A stretch of 64,000 nucleotides of DNA, taken from positions 316,669-380,668 of the forward strand of contig NZ_LMFQ01000024.1 in assembly GCF_001426905.1 (NCBI RefSeq). Direction: 5' to 3'. The translations under genes and the position numbers were made by a program. Position 1 is the first letter of the stretch, and every line of letters starts with the position of its first letter. Positions 44,603-54,870 of this stretch are shown here, one piece after another. A model generated the notes under the pieces. That model had not been told where the DNA came from. It ran no database searches and saw only the letters and a list, made by a program, of their open reading frames with translations. Source of the DNA: Caulobacter sp. Root1455. GTDB lineage: Bacteria; Pseudomonadota; Alphaproteobacteria; Caulobacterales; Caulobacteraceae.

Positions 44603-45022
44603 TCACTCTCGCGTTACGACGTTTCCACCCTCCGTGACCATCGACGTGCTGTAGGTCAGGTAGCCGCGCTCGACCATGCGCCGCATGGCTTCGTAGACGG
44701 CGGCCAGCTCCTCGTAGGCGGTGCGCAGGGTGGCCAGTCGCGCCGTCTGCTCGGCCGTGGTCACCGCCCCGCCCTCGGTCATGGTCACGGCCTCGGCCAC
44801 CCAGCGGGCCCGGGCCACGGCGGCGGCCACCGCCAGGCGCTGAAACTTGCCGGAGTCGCTCTTGCCGATCACCTGGGCGATCACGGCGGTGTTGGAGGCG
44901 AAGGCCGTGTAGTCGATCTGCTCCAGCTGGCCGCGCAGGCGGCGCTGGGTCTGGGGATCGGTGTCCTGCGGCTCGAAATGGTCGTGGCCGCGGCGAAAAT
45001 TGGAGGTCACGGTCGAGGACAT
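44603..45022 (-). CDS. small helical protein upstream of the GH18-like gene
   Basis: 139 aa. Predicted mostly helical and rich in Ala, Thr and Arg, with the near-repeats MTEGGAVTT in the middle and VTEGGNVVT at the C-terminus. No signal peptide or membrane helix. I do not recognise the family. It is 72 bp upstream of the GH18-like gene and probably cotranscribed. Confidence 0.6.
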   Translation of the reverse strand: MSSTVTSNFRRGHDHFEPQDTDPQTQRRLRGQLEQIDYTAFASNTAVIAQVIGKSDSGKFQRLAVAAAVARARWVAEAVTMTEGGAVTTAEQTARLATLRTAYEELAAVYEAMRRMVERGYLTYSTSMVTEGGNVVTRE

Positions 45023-45125
45023 GACGGTCTTCCCTGGTCTCCGCCCTGTTGGCGGGTTGTGGAAAACTCTGCGCTCGCCGTCTTAACGGCCGATTGAGAA
45101 GCGTCAGCGACGCGAATGGGGGCGA

Positions 45126-45512
45126 TCAGTCCGCCGTGAAGATCCCCTGCAGGCCCACGAGCATGGCGATCGCCCCGAACACCGCCAGCACCAGGCCCGG
45201 TCCCCGCGCCCCGCTGGCCGGCAGGTCGCGATGAGCCAGCCGCCCCGCTCGCAGGCGATCCCATAGCAGCAGCACCCCGACCGCGATGCCGACGAGCTCG
45301 AAATGGAAGACGCGCGGGCCGCTGATCAGGTGGATGACCAGGAAATAGCCGCCGCAGATCAGGGCGACGACGCCGACGATCCAGCGGAAGCGGCTCAATC
45401 GCTCGGCGAACCGCGCCAGGTCGTCGCCGGCGCGGGGGATCAGCGCCAGCAGGCCGATGGCCAACAGGAAACCGCCGAGGATATTGGAGAGGTCGAGGAT
45501 CAGGGCGAGCAT
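45126..45512 (-). CDS. small multi-pass membrane protein
   Basis: 128 aa from the ATG at 45512. Four hydrophobic helices (about residues 2-24, 42-62, 68-86, 107-126) with basic loops. No motif. It is divergent from a TPR protein gene. Unknown function. Confidence 0.62.
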   Translation of the reverse strand: MLALILDLSNILGGFLLAIGLLALIPRAGDDLARFAERLSRFRWIVGVVALICGGYFLVIHLISGPRVFHFELVGIAVGVLLLWDRLRAGRLAHRDLPASGARGPGLVLAVFGAIAMLVGLQGIFTAD

Positions 45513-45624
45513 GGCTGTGGAATGCGAAAACGCCGCCGCGCGTTCCCCCGTGCCGTTCTCACGCCAAGCTTGCATTATTACAGACGTACTCTAGTGTCGC
45601 GGCAAGCTTGGCTGGAGACAACCC

Positions 45625-46455
45625 GTGCGCCTGCCCACCTTCAAGGCGATTATCGCCGCCGCCCTGCTGTCCTCCACCGCCCTTCCGGCTCACGTCATGG
45701 CCCAGGCCGCCGCTTCGCCGCCGGCCGTGGACCAGAAGGCGTTCAAGAAGCAGGAGGCCAAGGATCGAAAGGTGGTCGAGAAAGCCCTGCGGGCGACCTC
45801 CTTCGCCGAGTTGGAGCCGATGGTCGCGGATCTCCAGAAGGTGGTCGCCAACGCGCCGGCCCGATGGCCGGTGGTCGATCGCCAGCCGGGTCTGACGACG
45901 ATCCGCGTCAACGACCCGACCGCGGCCCTGGGGGCCATGCTGGTCGCGGCGGCGGCTTCCGCCGAAGGCAAGGCGGGCCCCGGAGACAACAAGGCGGTCG
46001 CCGAGTTCAACACCTACGGCACCGCCGCCTTCCTGCTCGGCGCCCTGGCGGTCGAGCATCGCCGGCCCGAGGAAGCCCTGGTCTGGCTGGATCGCGGCCT
46101 GGCCTTCCAACCCGACAACCTGATGCTGGTCACCGAGAAGGGCTCCGCCCTGATCCTGCAGCACCGCTTCGCCGAAGCCCTGGCCTTCTACGACGCCCTG
46201 CCGCCGGCCGACCTCCTGGCCGACATGGCCAATCCCGACGGCGAGGCGCGGGTGCAGCGCAGCCGTGGTTTCTGCCTGACCGAGCTCAACCGCCTGGACG
46301 AGGCCGAGGCCGCCTACCTGAAATCGCTGGAGCTGGAGCCCGATCACGGCGGGGCCAAGGCTGAACTGGCCTATATCCGCAAGCTCAAGGCGGGCGGCGC
46401 CACGCAGGGCGTGGACGTCTATACGGGCGACAAGGCCAAGGCGCGCAAGGACTAG
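45625..46455 (+). CDS. secreted TPR protein
   Basis: 276 aa from a GTG start. A signal peptide ends HVMAQA (about residue 26). A Lys-rich region follows, then two to three TPR units visible from about residue 140 (GALAVEHRRPEEALVWLDRG, ALILQHRFAEALAFYDAL, LTELNRLDEAEAAYLKSLEL). Such periplasmic TPR proteins act as scaffolds; the partner is unknown. It lies just upstream of the AT-rich island. Confidence 0.72.
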   Translation: MRLPTFKAIIAAALLSSTALPAHVMAQAAASPPAVDQKAFKKQEAKDRKVVEKALRATSFAELEPMVADLQKVVANAPARWPVVDRQPGLTTIRVNDPTAALGAMLVAAAASAEGKAGPGDNKAVAEFNTYGTAAFLLGALAVEHRRPEEALVWLDRGLAFQPDNLMLVTEKGSALILQHRFAEALAFYDALPPADLLADMANPDGEARVQRSRGFCLTELNRLDEAEAAYLKSLELEPDHGGAKAELAYIRKLKAGGATQGVDVYTGDKAKARKD

Positions 46456-46634
46456 CGCGCTTCTCGCGCCCTGCCCGCTTGGGCCGCTGGTGCCTTCTTC
46501 ACAGGAAAAAGGATAGGCTGCCGTTGGCGTCCCGCCCTCTTTCATATCCCGCCGCAGCGGCGAGGCCGCGCCTTAAAACCTTGATGGCGAGCCTGCTCTG
46601 TCGTCTGCCGAGCTAGAAACAATAGGCGGCGGGC

Positions 46635-47378
46635 TTATCCTTGCCCTGCACTGGGGTCATCGAAAAAGTCGGGCTGATCTGGATCCCTTGGTTTTGACGG
46701 CGCTTCATTGGCACGGTCTTGGCCAGATTCAGCCAAAGTCGCTTTAGCCAAAAAGTATCCCTCTGCGAAAATCGCAAGCATCTCGGACTTACGAGCATCC
46801 GTTAGCCGAGGAATTTCTGCGGAATTCGTTACTACAACCTGTCTTTGCTCGCTCTTCCTTGGCGCGCTGAAGTCAATTATTTCAAAACGCGCATCTTCCA
46901 AGTCAGGATCTTGAAAAATCACTTCATCAACAAGCGTAACGAACAAAGAAAGCGCCTCTCCAGAAAGCGGATTGCGCTTCCAAAAGGTCATCCACGGCAA
47001 AACAATTCGCGCGCCATCTCCATAAATAATCGGAACGTCAAACGGCACCATCAAACCGCGACCAGCGGGATAGTATCGACGGTCTACCGATTGAATAAAC
47101 GACGGCGAGACATCCAGAAAATGCTCCCTAATCAAAGGCAGTATATCTAGGAAATTTTTCGAAACCTCTTTCCGCTTCACTGCGGAATTTATTCCCTGAA
47201 CAATCTGCTCATAGGGAATACCAAACAACAACATGTCCCTTACCGCCAAAAAGAGCGGCGCATAGTTGAATGTTGGCGGATTCCTCGCAAGATCGACTAG
47301 GATTTTCTGGATTTTCCTCGGGTCGCTCCGCCAGTTTCGAGCTAGATGCTGCACAGACGGAACGTTCAACCTATGCAT
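46635..47378 (-). CDS. AT-rich island protein, candidate toxin partner of the Panacea protein
   Basis: 247 aa, starting 11 bp after the stop of the Panacea gene on the same strand. No signal peptide. The N-terminal half is helical, the centre is beta-rich (DVPIIYGDGARIVLPWMTFW), and the C-terminus is acidic and disordered (DPDQPDFFDDPSA). Base composition is far more A+T-rich than the rest of the window. I recognise no toxin family; the toxin role is inferred only from the pairing. Confidence 0.6.
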   Translation of the reverse strand: MHRLNVPSVQHLARNWRSDPRKIQKILVDLARNPPTFNYAPLFLAVRDMLLFGIPYEQIVQGINSAVKRKEVSKNFLDILPLIREHFLDVSPSFIQSVDRRYYPAGRGLMVPFDVPIIYGDGARIVLPWMTFWKRNPLSGEALSLFVTLVDEVIFQDPDLEDARFEIIDFSAPRKSEQRQVVVTNSAEIPRLTDARKSEMLAIFAEGYFLAKATLAESGQDRANEAPSKPRDPDQPDFFDDPSAGQG

Positions 47379-47389
47379 CCATCACTCTT

Positions 47390-47890
47390 CTATTGTATAG
47401 AAAACGGAAGACGCGCACGCGAATAGAACTGAACAATACTCTCTTGATCAATTTTCATACCAGGATTTACAACGCCACTATGGTGCCAACTACGGTACCA
47501 AGGCCCACCCTCTACGTGACTTATCTCAACAAGATCGCCAGCCCTCATACGGCTGTAGAAGTCGATTATTCTTTCAAGCAATTCGCTTGTCGGTAAGTCG
47601 AACGTATCATGAACGATTCGTCGCTCCCCGGAAAGGGGGTCAATTTTCTTTGCCCTCTCCGTAATTGGAAGGCGGTCGAACATGCGGAACTCTCGGTATA
47701 GATAGGGAAGCACGGGCCCATATTCCCAGGCTTCAAAATCATGCCTAATGAGTGGCTTTCCGAGCTCTATTAAAGACCAAACATGGCAAAAAAATACAAT
47801 TTTTTGCAAGGAGAGATTAGTTACAATTCTCTCCTTTTGTTCGCAAAAATCTAGAACGAAATTTGCTACCGCTCGGCCATCGTAGCTCAT
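47390..47890 (-). CDS. Panacea-domain (SocA/DUF4065) protein, candidate antitoxin
   Basis: 166 aa. It has the Panacea pattern: VANFVLDFCEQKERIVTNLSLQKIVFF at the N-terminus (in two parts), then FEAWEYGPVLPYLYREF and a late GGPWYRSWHH. The family includes SocA, the antitoxin and ClpXP adaptor of C. crescentus SocAB, and the antitoxins of PanAT systems. It precedes a gene of unknown family, the usual antitoxin-first order. Strongly AT-rich, so recently acquired. Confidence 0.83.
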   Translation of the reverse strand: MSYDGRAVANFVLDFCEQKERIVTNLSLQKIVFFCHVWSLIELGKPLIRHDFEAWEYGPVLPYLYREFRMFDRLPITERAKKIDPLSGERRIVHDTFDLPTSELLERIIDFYSRMRAGDLVEISHVEGGPWYRSWHHSGVVNPGMKIDQESIVQFYSRARLPFSIQ

Positions 47891-47902
47891 AGCCTTAAAT
47901 CC

Positions 47903-47919
47903 ATGTTCACATTATGTTC
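47903..47919. promoter_or_regulatory. direct repeat upstream of the Panacea gene
   Basis: ATGTTC occurs at 47903-47908 and 47914-47919, 11 bp apart (one helical turn), 13-29 bp upstream of the start. The spacing suits cooperative binding by an autoregulator. No -10/-35 assignment is secure. Confidence 0.35.
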
Positions 47920-48095
47920 TGCACATTTTTCTTCCAGGTGCAACAGGAATTGCGTTCAGCGAACGATGGTCGGCGCCCGCGGGCCCTGGATCAACAGGTC
48001 GTGAAGCGAACAACATCCTTTTGTCGAGTCCATCAAGTCCGCAGAGGGATCCGCTGTAAATGCATGGCGGCTGTTTGCAAAAGCAGGCGCAAACC

Positions 48096-48875
48096 CTACC
48101 TCAGCGCCTTCCACCCGAAGACCAGCAGCGGCCGGGCGTCGGCCACGAAGTCGGCGATGATGTCCGCCAGACCCGCCCCGCCGATCTCGGTCCCGGTCAG
48201 CGGTCGCCGCACCAGCCAGCGGGTGCGCTTGAGCGCCGCCTCCAGCGGGCCGCCGGCCTGGTCCTCGAAACCCTTGGGCATGCGCTTGGTCGGCTCGCCC
48301 GGCTCCAACGGCAGGCCCTTGGCGGTCAGGGCCTTCTCGACCGCCGCCCAGCCCTTGGGATCGGCGACGATGGCCCGACGGAAGGCGTCGATGTGCGGGC
48401 GCTCCGACAGATAGAACCCCGCCGCCGCGAACGGCCCGCTCCCGGCATAGCCGGTCTCGGCCGCCTGGGCCGACGGCAGGGTCGAGGGGTCCAGCGGGTC
48501 GATGGTCTCCGGGTCGAAGGCCGGCGCCGGCCCGCCCTCGGGCTCGATGTGCACATAGACCAGGCCCGGCGACAGCTTCTGGCCGTCCCGGGTGAGCGTG
48601 GCCGAGACGTGGGTCTTGTAGGGCCGCTTGTCCTTGGAGAACCGCACGTCGCGATGGATGCGGAACACGCTCTTCTTGGGATCCCCCGCCAGCGGCAGGT
48701 CACGGGCCGCGAAGGCCCCGTTCAGGGCGTCGATCAGGGCCGACAGGGTCGGCTTCAGGCGCTCGTCATAGACGGCGCGGTGGGCGGTGAACCACTCTCG
48801 GTCGTTGTGGGCGGCCAGGCCGGTCAGGAAGGCCAGGTCGGCGGCGGCGAAGCCGGGAAAGGCGGAGCGAGTCAT
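48096..48875 (-). CDS. DUF2461/TIGR02453 family protein
   Basis: 259 aa. Family pattern: FLTGLAAHNDREWFTAHRAVYDE in sections, SVFRIHRDVRFSKDKRPYKTHVSA and YVHIEPEGG. Function unknown in bacteria. It is at the right border of the AT-rich island and is itself G+C-rich, so not part of it. Confidence 0.82.
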   Translation of the reverse strand: MTRSAFPGFAAADLAFLTGLAAHNDREWFTAHRAVYDERLKPTLSALIDALNGAFAARDLPLAGDPKKSVFRIHRDVRFSKDKRPYKTHVSATLTRDGQKLSPGLVYVHIEPEGGPAPAFDPETIDPLDPSTLPSAQAAETGYAGSGPFAAAGFYLSERPHIDAFRRAIVADPKGWAAVEKALTAKGLPLEPGEPTKRMPKGFEDQAGGPLEAALKRTRWLVRRPLTGTEIGGAGLADIIADFVADARPLLVFGWKALR

Positions 48876-49034
48876 GGCGCGAGGCTAGACCAGAAACGGC
48901 TCGGCTGTCCCTGCTGACACCCGCTGTCAGCAACACGCGCCGTCGCGAACATATAGAGAACAAGCCGTCTTGCGCCTGTCGCTTTCAAGGTCGATGGTCC
49001 GGCCCGGAAAGCCCCCCAATCCAGGAGCATCACC

Positions 49035-49388
49035 ATGACCGTTCAAGAGATCGCCGCCGACCTCGTCGCCCTGTGCCAGGCCGGCAAGTTCGACGAGGCC
49101 GGCGAAAAATACTGGGCCGACGACGTGGTCAGCATCGAGGCCGCGTCGGGCGACATGGCCCGCGTCACCGGCAAGGCCGCCGCGCGCGGCAAGGGCGAAT
49201 GGTGGGCCGCCAACCACGAGGTCCACGACTCCGAGATCACCGGCCCGTTCGTCAACGGCGACCAGTTCGTGGTCGGCTTCAAGATGACGCTGACGCCCAA
49301 GGCCACCGGCGAGCGCACCACCATGGACGAGGTCGGCCTCTACATCATCCGCGACGGCAAGATCGCCGAAGAGCGGTTCTTCTATTGA
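49035..49388 (+). CDS. SnoaL-like / NTF2-fold protein
   Basis: 117 aa. An NTF2-like cone fold suggested by LVALCQAGKFDEAGEKYWAD and the pattern of strands ending VGLYIIRDGKIAEERFFY. Family members bind small hydrophobic ligands or act as cyclases and isomerases. No catalytic residue could be assigned. A plain cytoplasmic protein with no leader. Confidence 0.75.
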   Translation: MTVQEIAADLVALCQAGKFDEAGEKYWADDVVSIEAASGDMARVTGKAAARGKGEWWAANHEVHDSEITGPFVNGDQFVVGFKMTLTPKATGERTTMDEVGLYIIRDGKIAEERFFY

Positions 49389-49440
49389 ACGAGCCGGGGT
49401 GAAACCCTCTCCCGGAGGGGAGAGGGTTCGGGCGCCGCCC

Positions 49441-49788
49441 TCACGCCTCTAGGAACGGCGCGAACCCGCCGAAGATCATGCGCTTGCCGTCGAAGGGCAT
49501 GTCCTCCTGCTTCAAGCGCGGATCGGCCATGACCTTGGCCATGATTTCGTCGCGCGAAGCCTTGTCCTTGTAGACGATCCACGAGAACACCACGGTCTCG
49601 TCTTCGGTGGCCTGGACCGCTCGGGGGAACGAGGTGACCTCGCCATAGGGCACGTCGTCGGCGAGGCATTCGACGTAGGAAACCGCGCCGTATTCCATCC
49701 AGACCTCGCTGCCAAGCTTGGCCATCGCCTTGTAGGCGTCGATCTTGGCCTTGGGGACCGCGATCACGAAACCGTCGACATAGGACAT
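49441..49788 (-). CDS. DUF1428 family protein
   Basis: 115 aa. DUF1428 signature: MSYVDGFVIAVPKAKIDAYK at the N-terminus and MPFDGKRMIFGGFAPFLEA at the end, with FSWIVYKDKASRDEIM between. It is a dimeric alpha+beta barrel-like fold with unknown role. It converges on the SnoaL-like gene with about 50 bp between. Confidence 0.85.
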   Translation of the reverse strand: MSYVDGFVIAVPKAKIDAYKAMAKLGSEVWMEYGAVSYVECLADDVPYGEVTSFPRAVQATEDETVVFSWIVYKDKASRDEIMAKVMADPRLKQEDMPFDGKRMIFGGFAPFLEA

Positions 49789-50011
49789 GACGTCCTCCTT
49801 GGGTTGTTGCTGCTCCTAGAACGAACGACCGCGCCGATTTCCGACAGGGCGTCGAGACCGGCGTCAAAATGAACGCCGAACGGGCCGAATTCGGCGTCGG
49901 CGGCCAAAGGCATTGCACTTAGACGAGATCGTGAGACCCTTCACAACCCGGCGACGTATCGCGCGCCGACAAGGACCCGGGCTTAAGGCCCGATGGACGG
50001 GAGGACTTGCG

Positions 50012-50965
50012 ATGGGCTCGGCCAAGGGATTTGTCGCCTGGGGCGTGTGTCTGGTCGTGCTGATGGTGCCGTTCCTGATCTTCGTCAGCGTCGGCTGGCC
50101 CGCCAATCCCGACGACTGCACCAACATCGTCAACCACGTGCAGGTGGTGCCCCTGGTCGACGGGGTTCCCGATGTCGACCATCCCGACAGCTGCTATTGC
50201 GAGGCCTTCGATCCCGCCCAGGTCGACACGGGCGCCGCGGGCATCCGCCAGCCGGTCAACACGCTCAGCAATCTCTACGCGATCGCCTCGTCGCTGGTGC
50301 TGGTGTTCCTGATCCGCCGCGACCGGGAGTCCGGCGTCGTCAAGAACGTCTTCTACTACACCGAAAGCTGGGTGCCCGAGGTCTGGGTGTTCGCGGTGAT
50401 GTTCCTCGGGCTGGGCAGCATGTGGTTCCACGCCTCGCTGTCCGGCACGGTCAGCTGGTTCGACAGCATGTCGATGTACGTCTTCGCGGCCTTCCTGCCG
50501 GTCTACACCGTGCGAAGACGCTTCAATATCGGGGTGTTCTTCTACTGCGCCTACGCGGTGCTGGTGATCGTGTTCACCATGGTCGGGCGGATCCTGCACA
50601 AGGTCGACCTGATCTCGATGAAGCTGATCGCCACCTTGATCGGCGTCTATTTCCTGACCGAGATCGGCGTGAAGATCGTCGACATGGTCAAGCTGGGCGG
50701 TCCCTCGCCCTGGTGGGACCGGGTCAAGGCCGGCTGGGAGGACGGCTGGGTCAAGCGCGCCCTGCTCTACTGGGGCATTGGCGTGGCCTGTTTCGGCTTC
50801 GCCACCATGTTCCAGATCCTGTCCCAGACCGGCGGCCCGATGTGCTGGAAGGACAGCTGGTTCCAGCCGCACGGCCTGCTGTGGCACACCCTGGCGGGGG
50901 CCATGGCCGTGATGGTGTACCTCTACTGGCGCGAACTGCCCGACGAGGACGTCCGGGTGAGCTGA
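50012..50965 (+). CDS. ceramidase-like membrane protein of the CREST superfamily (paralogue 1)
   Basis: 317 aa from the ATG at 50012 (GGGAGG upstream). Seven or more hydrophobic helices. The CREST metal-hydrolase residues are visible: QPVNTLSNLYAI, GLGSMWFHASLSG (Ser and His), WFDSMSMYVF (Asp), and HGLLWH with paired histidines near the C-terminus. Alkaline ceramidases and PAQR receptors share this arrangement. A loop with DSCYCEAFDP after helix 1 holds paired cysteines. Caulobacter makes sphingolipids, so a ceramide-related substrate is plausible. Confidence 0.8.
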   Translation: MGSAKGFVAWGVCLVVLMVPFLIFVSVGWPANPDDCTNIVNHVQVVPLVDGVPDVDHPDSCYCEAFDPAQVDTGAAGIRQPVNTLSNLYAIASSLVLVFLIRRDRESGVVKNVFYYTESWVPEVWVFAVMFLGLGSMWFHASLSGTVSWFDSMSMYVFAAFLPVYTVRRRFNIGVFFYCAYAVLVIVFTMVGRILHKVDLISMKLIATLIGVYFLTEIGVKIVDMVKLGGPSPWWDRVKAGWEDGWVKRALLYWGIGVACFGFATMFQILSQTGGPMCWKDSWFQPHGLLWHTLAGAMAVMVYLYWRELPDEDVRVS

Positions 50966-51182
50966 TCGCCCGGGCCGGCGGCGCCGTGGGGCGTGGTCGG
51001 CCAGGACCCAGCCTGGCCGATTTTCAGGTCGGATGCGCCGGCCGAGCGCCGGTTTTCGCCGCTCGCGGAGCGCGAAACGGCCAAGCTGTTGCATTCAGAC
51101 GCGAACATGCAAAGCTAAACAACTTTACGACGACTCACCGTCCGGCGAGCGACGGCCCAACCCACGAACCCAAGAGGTTTCA

Positions 51183-52190
51183 ATGGCGCCCGTTCGAGGA
51201 TTCGTCGTGTGGGGCGTCGGGATGTTCGTCGTCCTGATCCCGTTCATCCTCTTCGCGTCCTTCGGCTGGCCGGCCCATCCCGATCGCTGCACGAACATCG
51301 AAAATCACGTGCAGGTCCCCCAGACCCAGGAGGTCGACGGCGTGAAGTATCCCGCGCCCAAGCATCCGGACAGCTGCTATTGCGAGGCCTTCGATCCCGT
51401 CAAAGTCGACACCGGGGCCAACGGCATCCGGCAGCCGGTCAACACCCTGAGCAATCTCTACGCGATCTTCTCGTCGCTGTTCGTGGCGTTCAGGATCTAT
51501 TACGACCGCAAGAAGGCGCTGGAGTGGACGGTCTCCAAGAACCTCTTCCACGATCCGAAGAGCTGGATACCCGACGTCTACATCTTCGCGACGCTGTTCC
51601 TCGGGCTCGGCAGCATGTGGTTCCACGCCTCCCTGTCCGCCACCATCAGTTGGTTCGACGGCATGTCGATGTACGTCTTCTCGGCGTTTCTACCGGCCTA
51701 TTCGATAAGACGCAGGGTGAACAAGGACTGGTTGTTCTACGTGATGTACTTCGGCGTCGCCGTGACCTGCACGGTGATAAACATATTGGCCGAAAAGTAT
51801 ATGGACGACTCCAGCGGGGTGTCGATGCTGCTTATCGGGCTGATCATCTTCACCTATTTCGTGATCGAACTCGTGCTCAAGATCACGGACGCCCAAAAGG
51901 CCGGCGGCTGCAGCCAATGGATCCACAAACTCGCCGAAGGCTGCGCCAGGGGATGGCTGGGCCCCGCGGTTTGGTTCTGGATCGCCGCCCTGGTCAGCTT
52001 CGGACTGGCCGTCGTCTTCCAGGTCCGTTCACAGACCGGCGAACCTTGGTGCAATCCCCACAGCTTGTTCCAGCCCCACGGCCTGCTGTGGCACACGCTG
52101 TCGGGCCAGATGGCGGTGCTGCTGTATCTCTACTGGCGCAAGCTGCCTGATCAGGAAACGAACGATCCCTTTCAGGGGGCGCGGGCCTAG
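51183..52190 (+). CDS. ceramidase-like membrane protein of the CREST superfamily (paralogue 2)
   Basis: 335 aa from the ATG at 51183 (AAGAGG upstream). It shares with paralogue 1 the same order DSCYCEAFDP, QPVNTLSNLYAI, GLGSMWFHASLSA, WFDGMSMYVF and QPHGLLWHTLSG. The central helices diverge, and the gene is somewhat less G+C-rich. The 217-bp gap between the two holds no gene. Tandem duplication with later divergence is the simplest account. Confidence 0.8.
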   Translation: MAPVRGFVVWGVGMFVVLIPFILFASFGWPAHPDRCTNIENHVQVPQTQEVDGVKYPAPKHPDSCYCEAFDPVKVDTGANGIRQPVNTLSNLYAIFSSLFVAFRIYYDRKKALEWTVSKNLFHDPKSWIPDVYIFATLFLGLGSMWFHASLSATISWFDGMSMYVFSAFLPAYSIRRRVNKDWLFYVMYFGVAVTCTVINILAEKYMDDSSGVSMLLIGLIIFTYFVIELVLKITDAQKAGGCSQWIHKLAEGCARGWLGPAVWFWIAALVSFGLAVVFQVRSQTGEPWCNPHSLFQPHGLLWHTLSGQMAVLLYLYWRKLPDQETNDPFQGARA

Positions 52191-52194
52191 ATCC

Positions 52195-52219
52195 GGGGAC
52201 ACGCGTGCGAGCACGTCCC
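52195..52219 (+). terminator. hairpin after the second ceramidase-like gene
   Basis: GGGGAC / GTCCCC outer stem with CGTGC / GCACG inner pairing, 5 bp after the stop. A second small hairpin (GCCCTG-GGCT-CAGGGC) follows at 52221-52236, overlapping the 3' end of the convergent gene. Confidence 0.55.
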
Positions 52220-52229
52220 CGCCCTGGGC

Positions 52230-52745
52230 TCAGGGCTGGACGACGTAGCCCGCCGACACCGGCACCCAGAGCAGGGTGTCGTTCATGTCCTGCCGCGCGA
52301 CGCCGTCCATCGTCACCTCGGCGATCCACCAGTCGCCGCTGCGCCGGTAGGTCGTGCAGACGTCCTTGCCCAGCATCGACGCCATCGACTCCAGCAACTG
52401 GGCCCGGATCGGCGCGGCGTTCGCCTCGGGCATGCGGTGGCCGCGCACCGCGATCTGGGCCTTGTCCACGCCCGACAGCGGCCCGCAGACCGCCCCGTCC
52501 CGCATCGTCACCGGCGAGACGGTGGTCATCGTCACCAGCGGCGACTCCTGGAGGACCACCTCGGCCTTGTTCAGGATCTTGCCGTCGGCCTCGAAGCTGT
52601 AGCCGGCCAGGGCGCGACAGGTCTTGCGGACGGGGTCGGCGCCGTAGCACTGCAGGTCGCCGATCCGGGCCGGGGCCAGCGGATCGGCCACCACGGCCGA
52701 CGGGGCGGCGGCTTGCACCGCCGCCGCCAGGATCACGCCCAGCAT
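52230..52745 (-). CDS. secreted hypothetical protein downstream of thiC
   Basis: 171 aa from the ATG at 52745, only 2 bp after the thiC stop. Signal peptide (1-20). The mature part has four cysteines, suggesting two disulphides (LQCYGADPVRKTCRAL, VCGPLSG, VCTTYRR). No family recognised. Tail position in the thiC transcript suggests riboswitch-linked expression, though a thiamine role is unproven. Confidence 0.62.
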   Translation of the reverse strand: MLGVILAAAVQAAAPSAVVADPLAPARIGDLQCYGADPVRKTCRALAGYSFEADGKILNKAEVVLQESPLVTMTTVSPVTMRDGAVCGPLSGVDKAQIAVRGHRMPEANAAPIRAQLLESMASMLGKDVCTTYRRSGDWWIAEVTMDGVARQDMNDTLLWVPVSAGYVVQP

Positions 52746-52747
52746 CC

Positions 52748-54598
<1,851 letters not shown>

Positions 54599-54670
54599 TC
54601 AGGCGTTAAGGAGACCCGGACGTGTCGCGCTAAGTCGGTTTACGGGCGGGCTCCGAAGACTCCGACCGCG

Positions 54671-54771
54671 TTCCCTCCCTTCGCCGGCATGACCCGGATC
54701 AGGTTCGACGGGTCAGGGCTGACGCCCAATCTCAGCCGCGCGAAGCGGCCCCCCGGTGAACGGGGGGACAC
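54671..54771 (-). promoter_or_regulatory. TPP riboswitch (THI box)
   Basis: Read on the minus strand, it holds the conserved CTGAGA and the bulged arm GACCCGTCGAACCTGATC followed by CGGGTCATGCCGGCGAAGGGA. It lies about 85 bp upstream of thiC. In Gram-negative bacteria this element usually blocks translation initiation when TPP is bound. The far end pairs through the G/C-rich CCCCCCG...CGGGGGG stem. Confidence 0.93.
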
Positions 54772-54870
54772 TAGGCCGACTGACGCGCGGGTCAAGCGTT
54801 GCAGGGCGTTCACTTGCCAGGCCGCCGGCGTCGCGCGATCAAGCGAACATCGTTTTGCCGGAGCTCCCCC

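Noticed and set aside
46456..47920. AT-rich island as an insertion sequence
   Set aside because: No transposase and no terminal inverted repeats; both genes in it look like a toxin-antitoxin-type pair.
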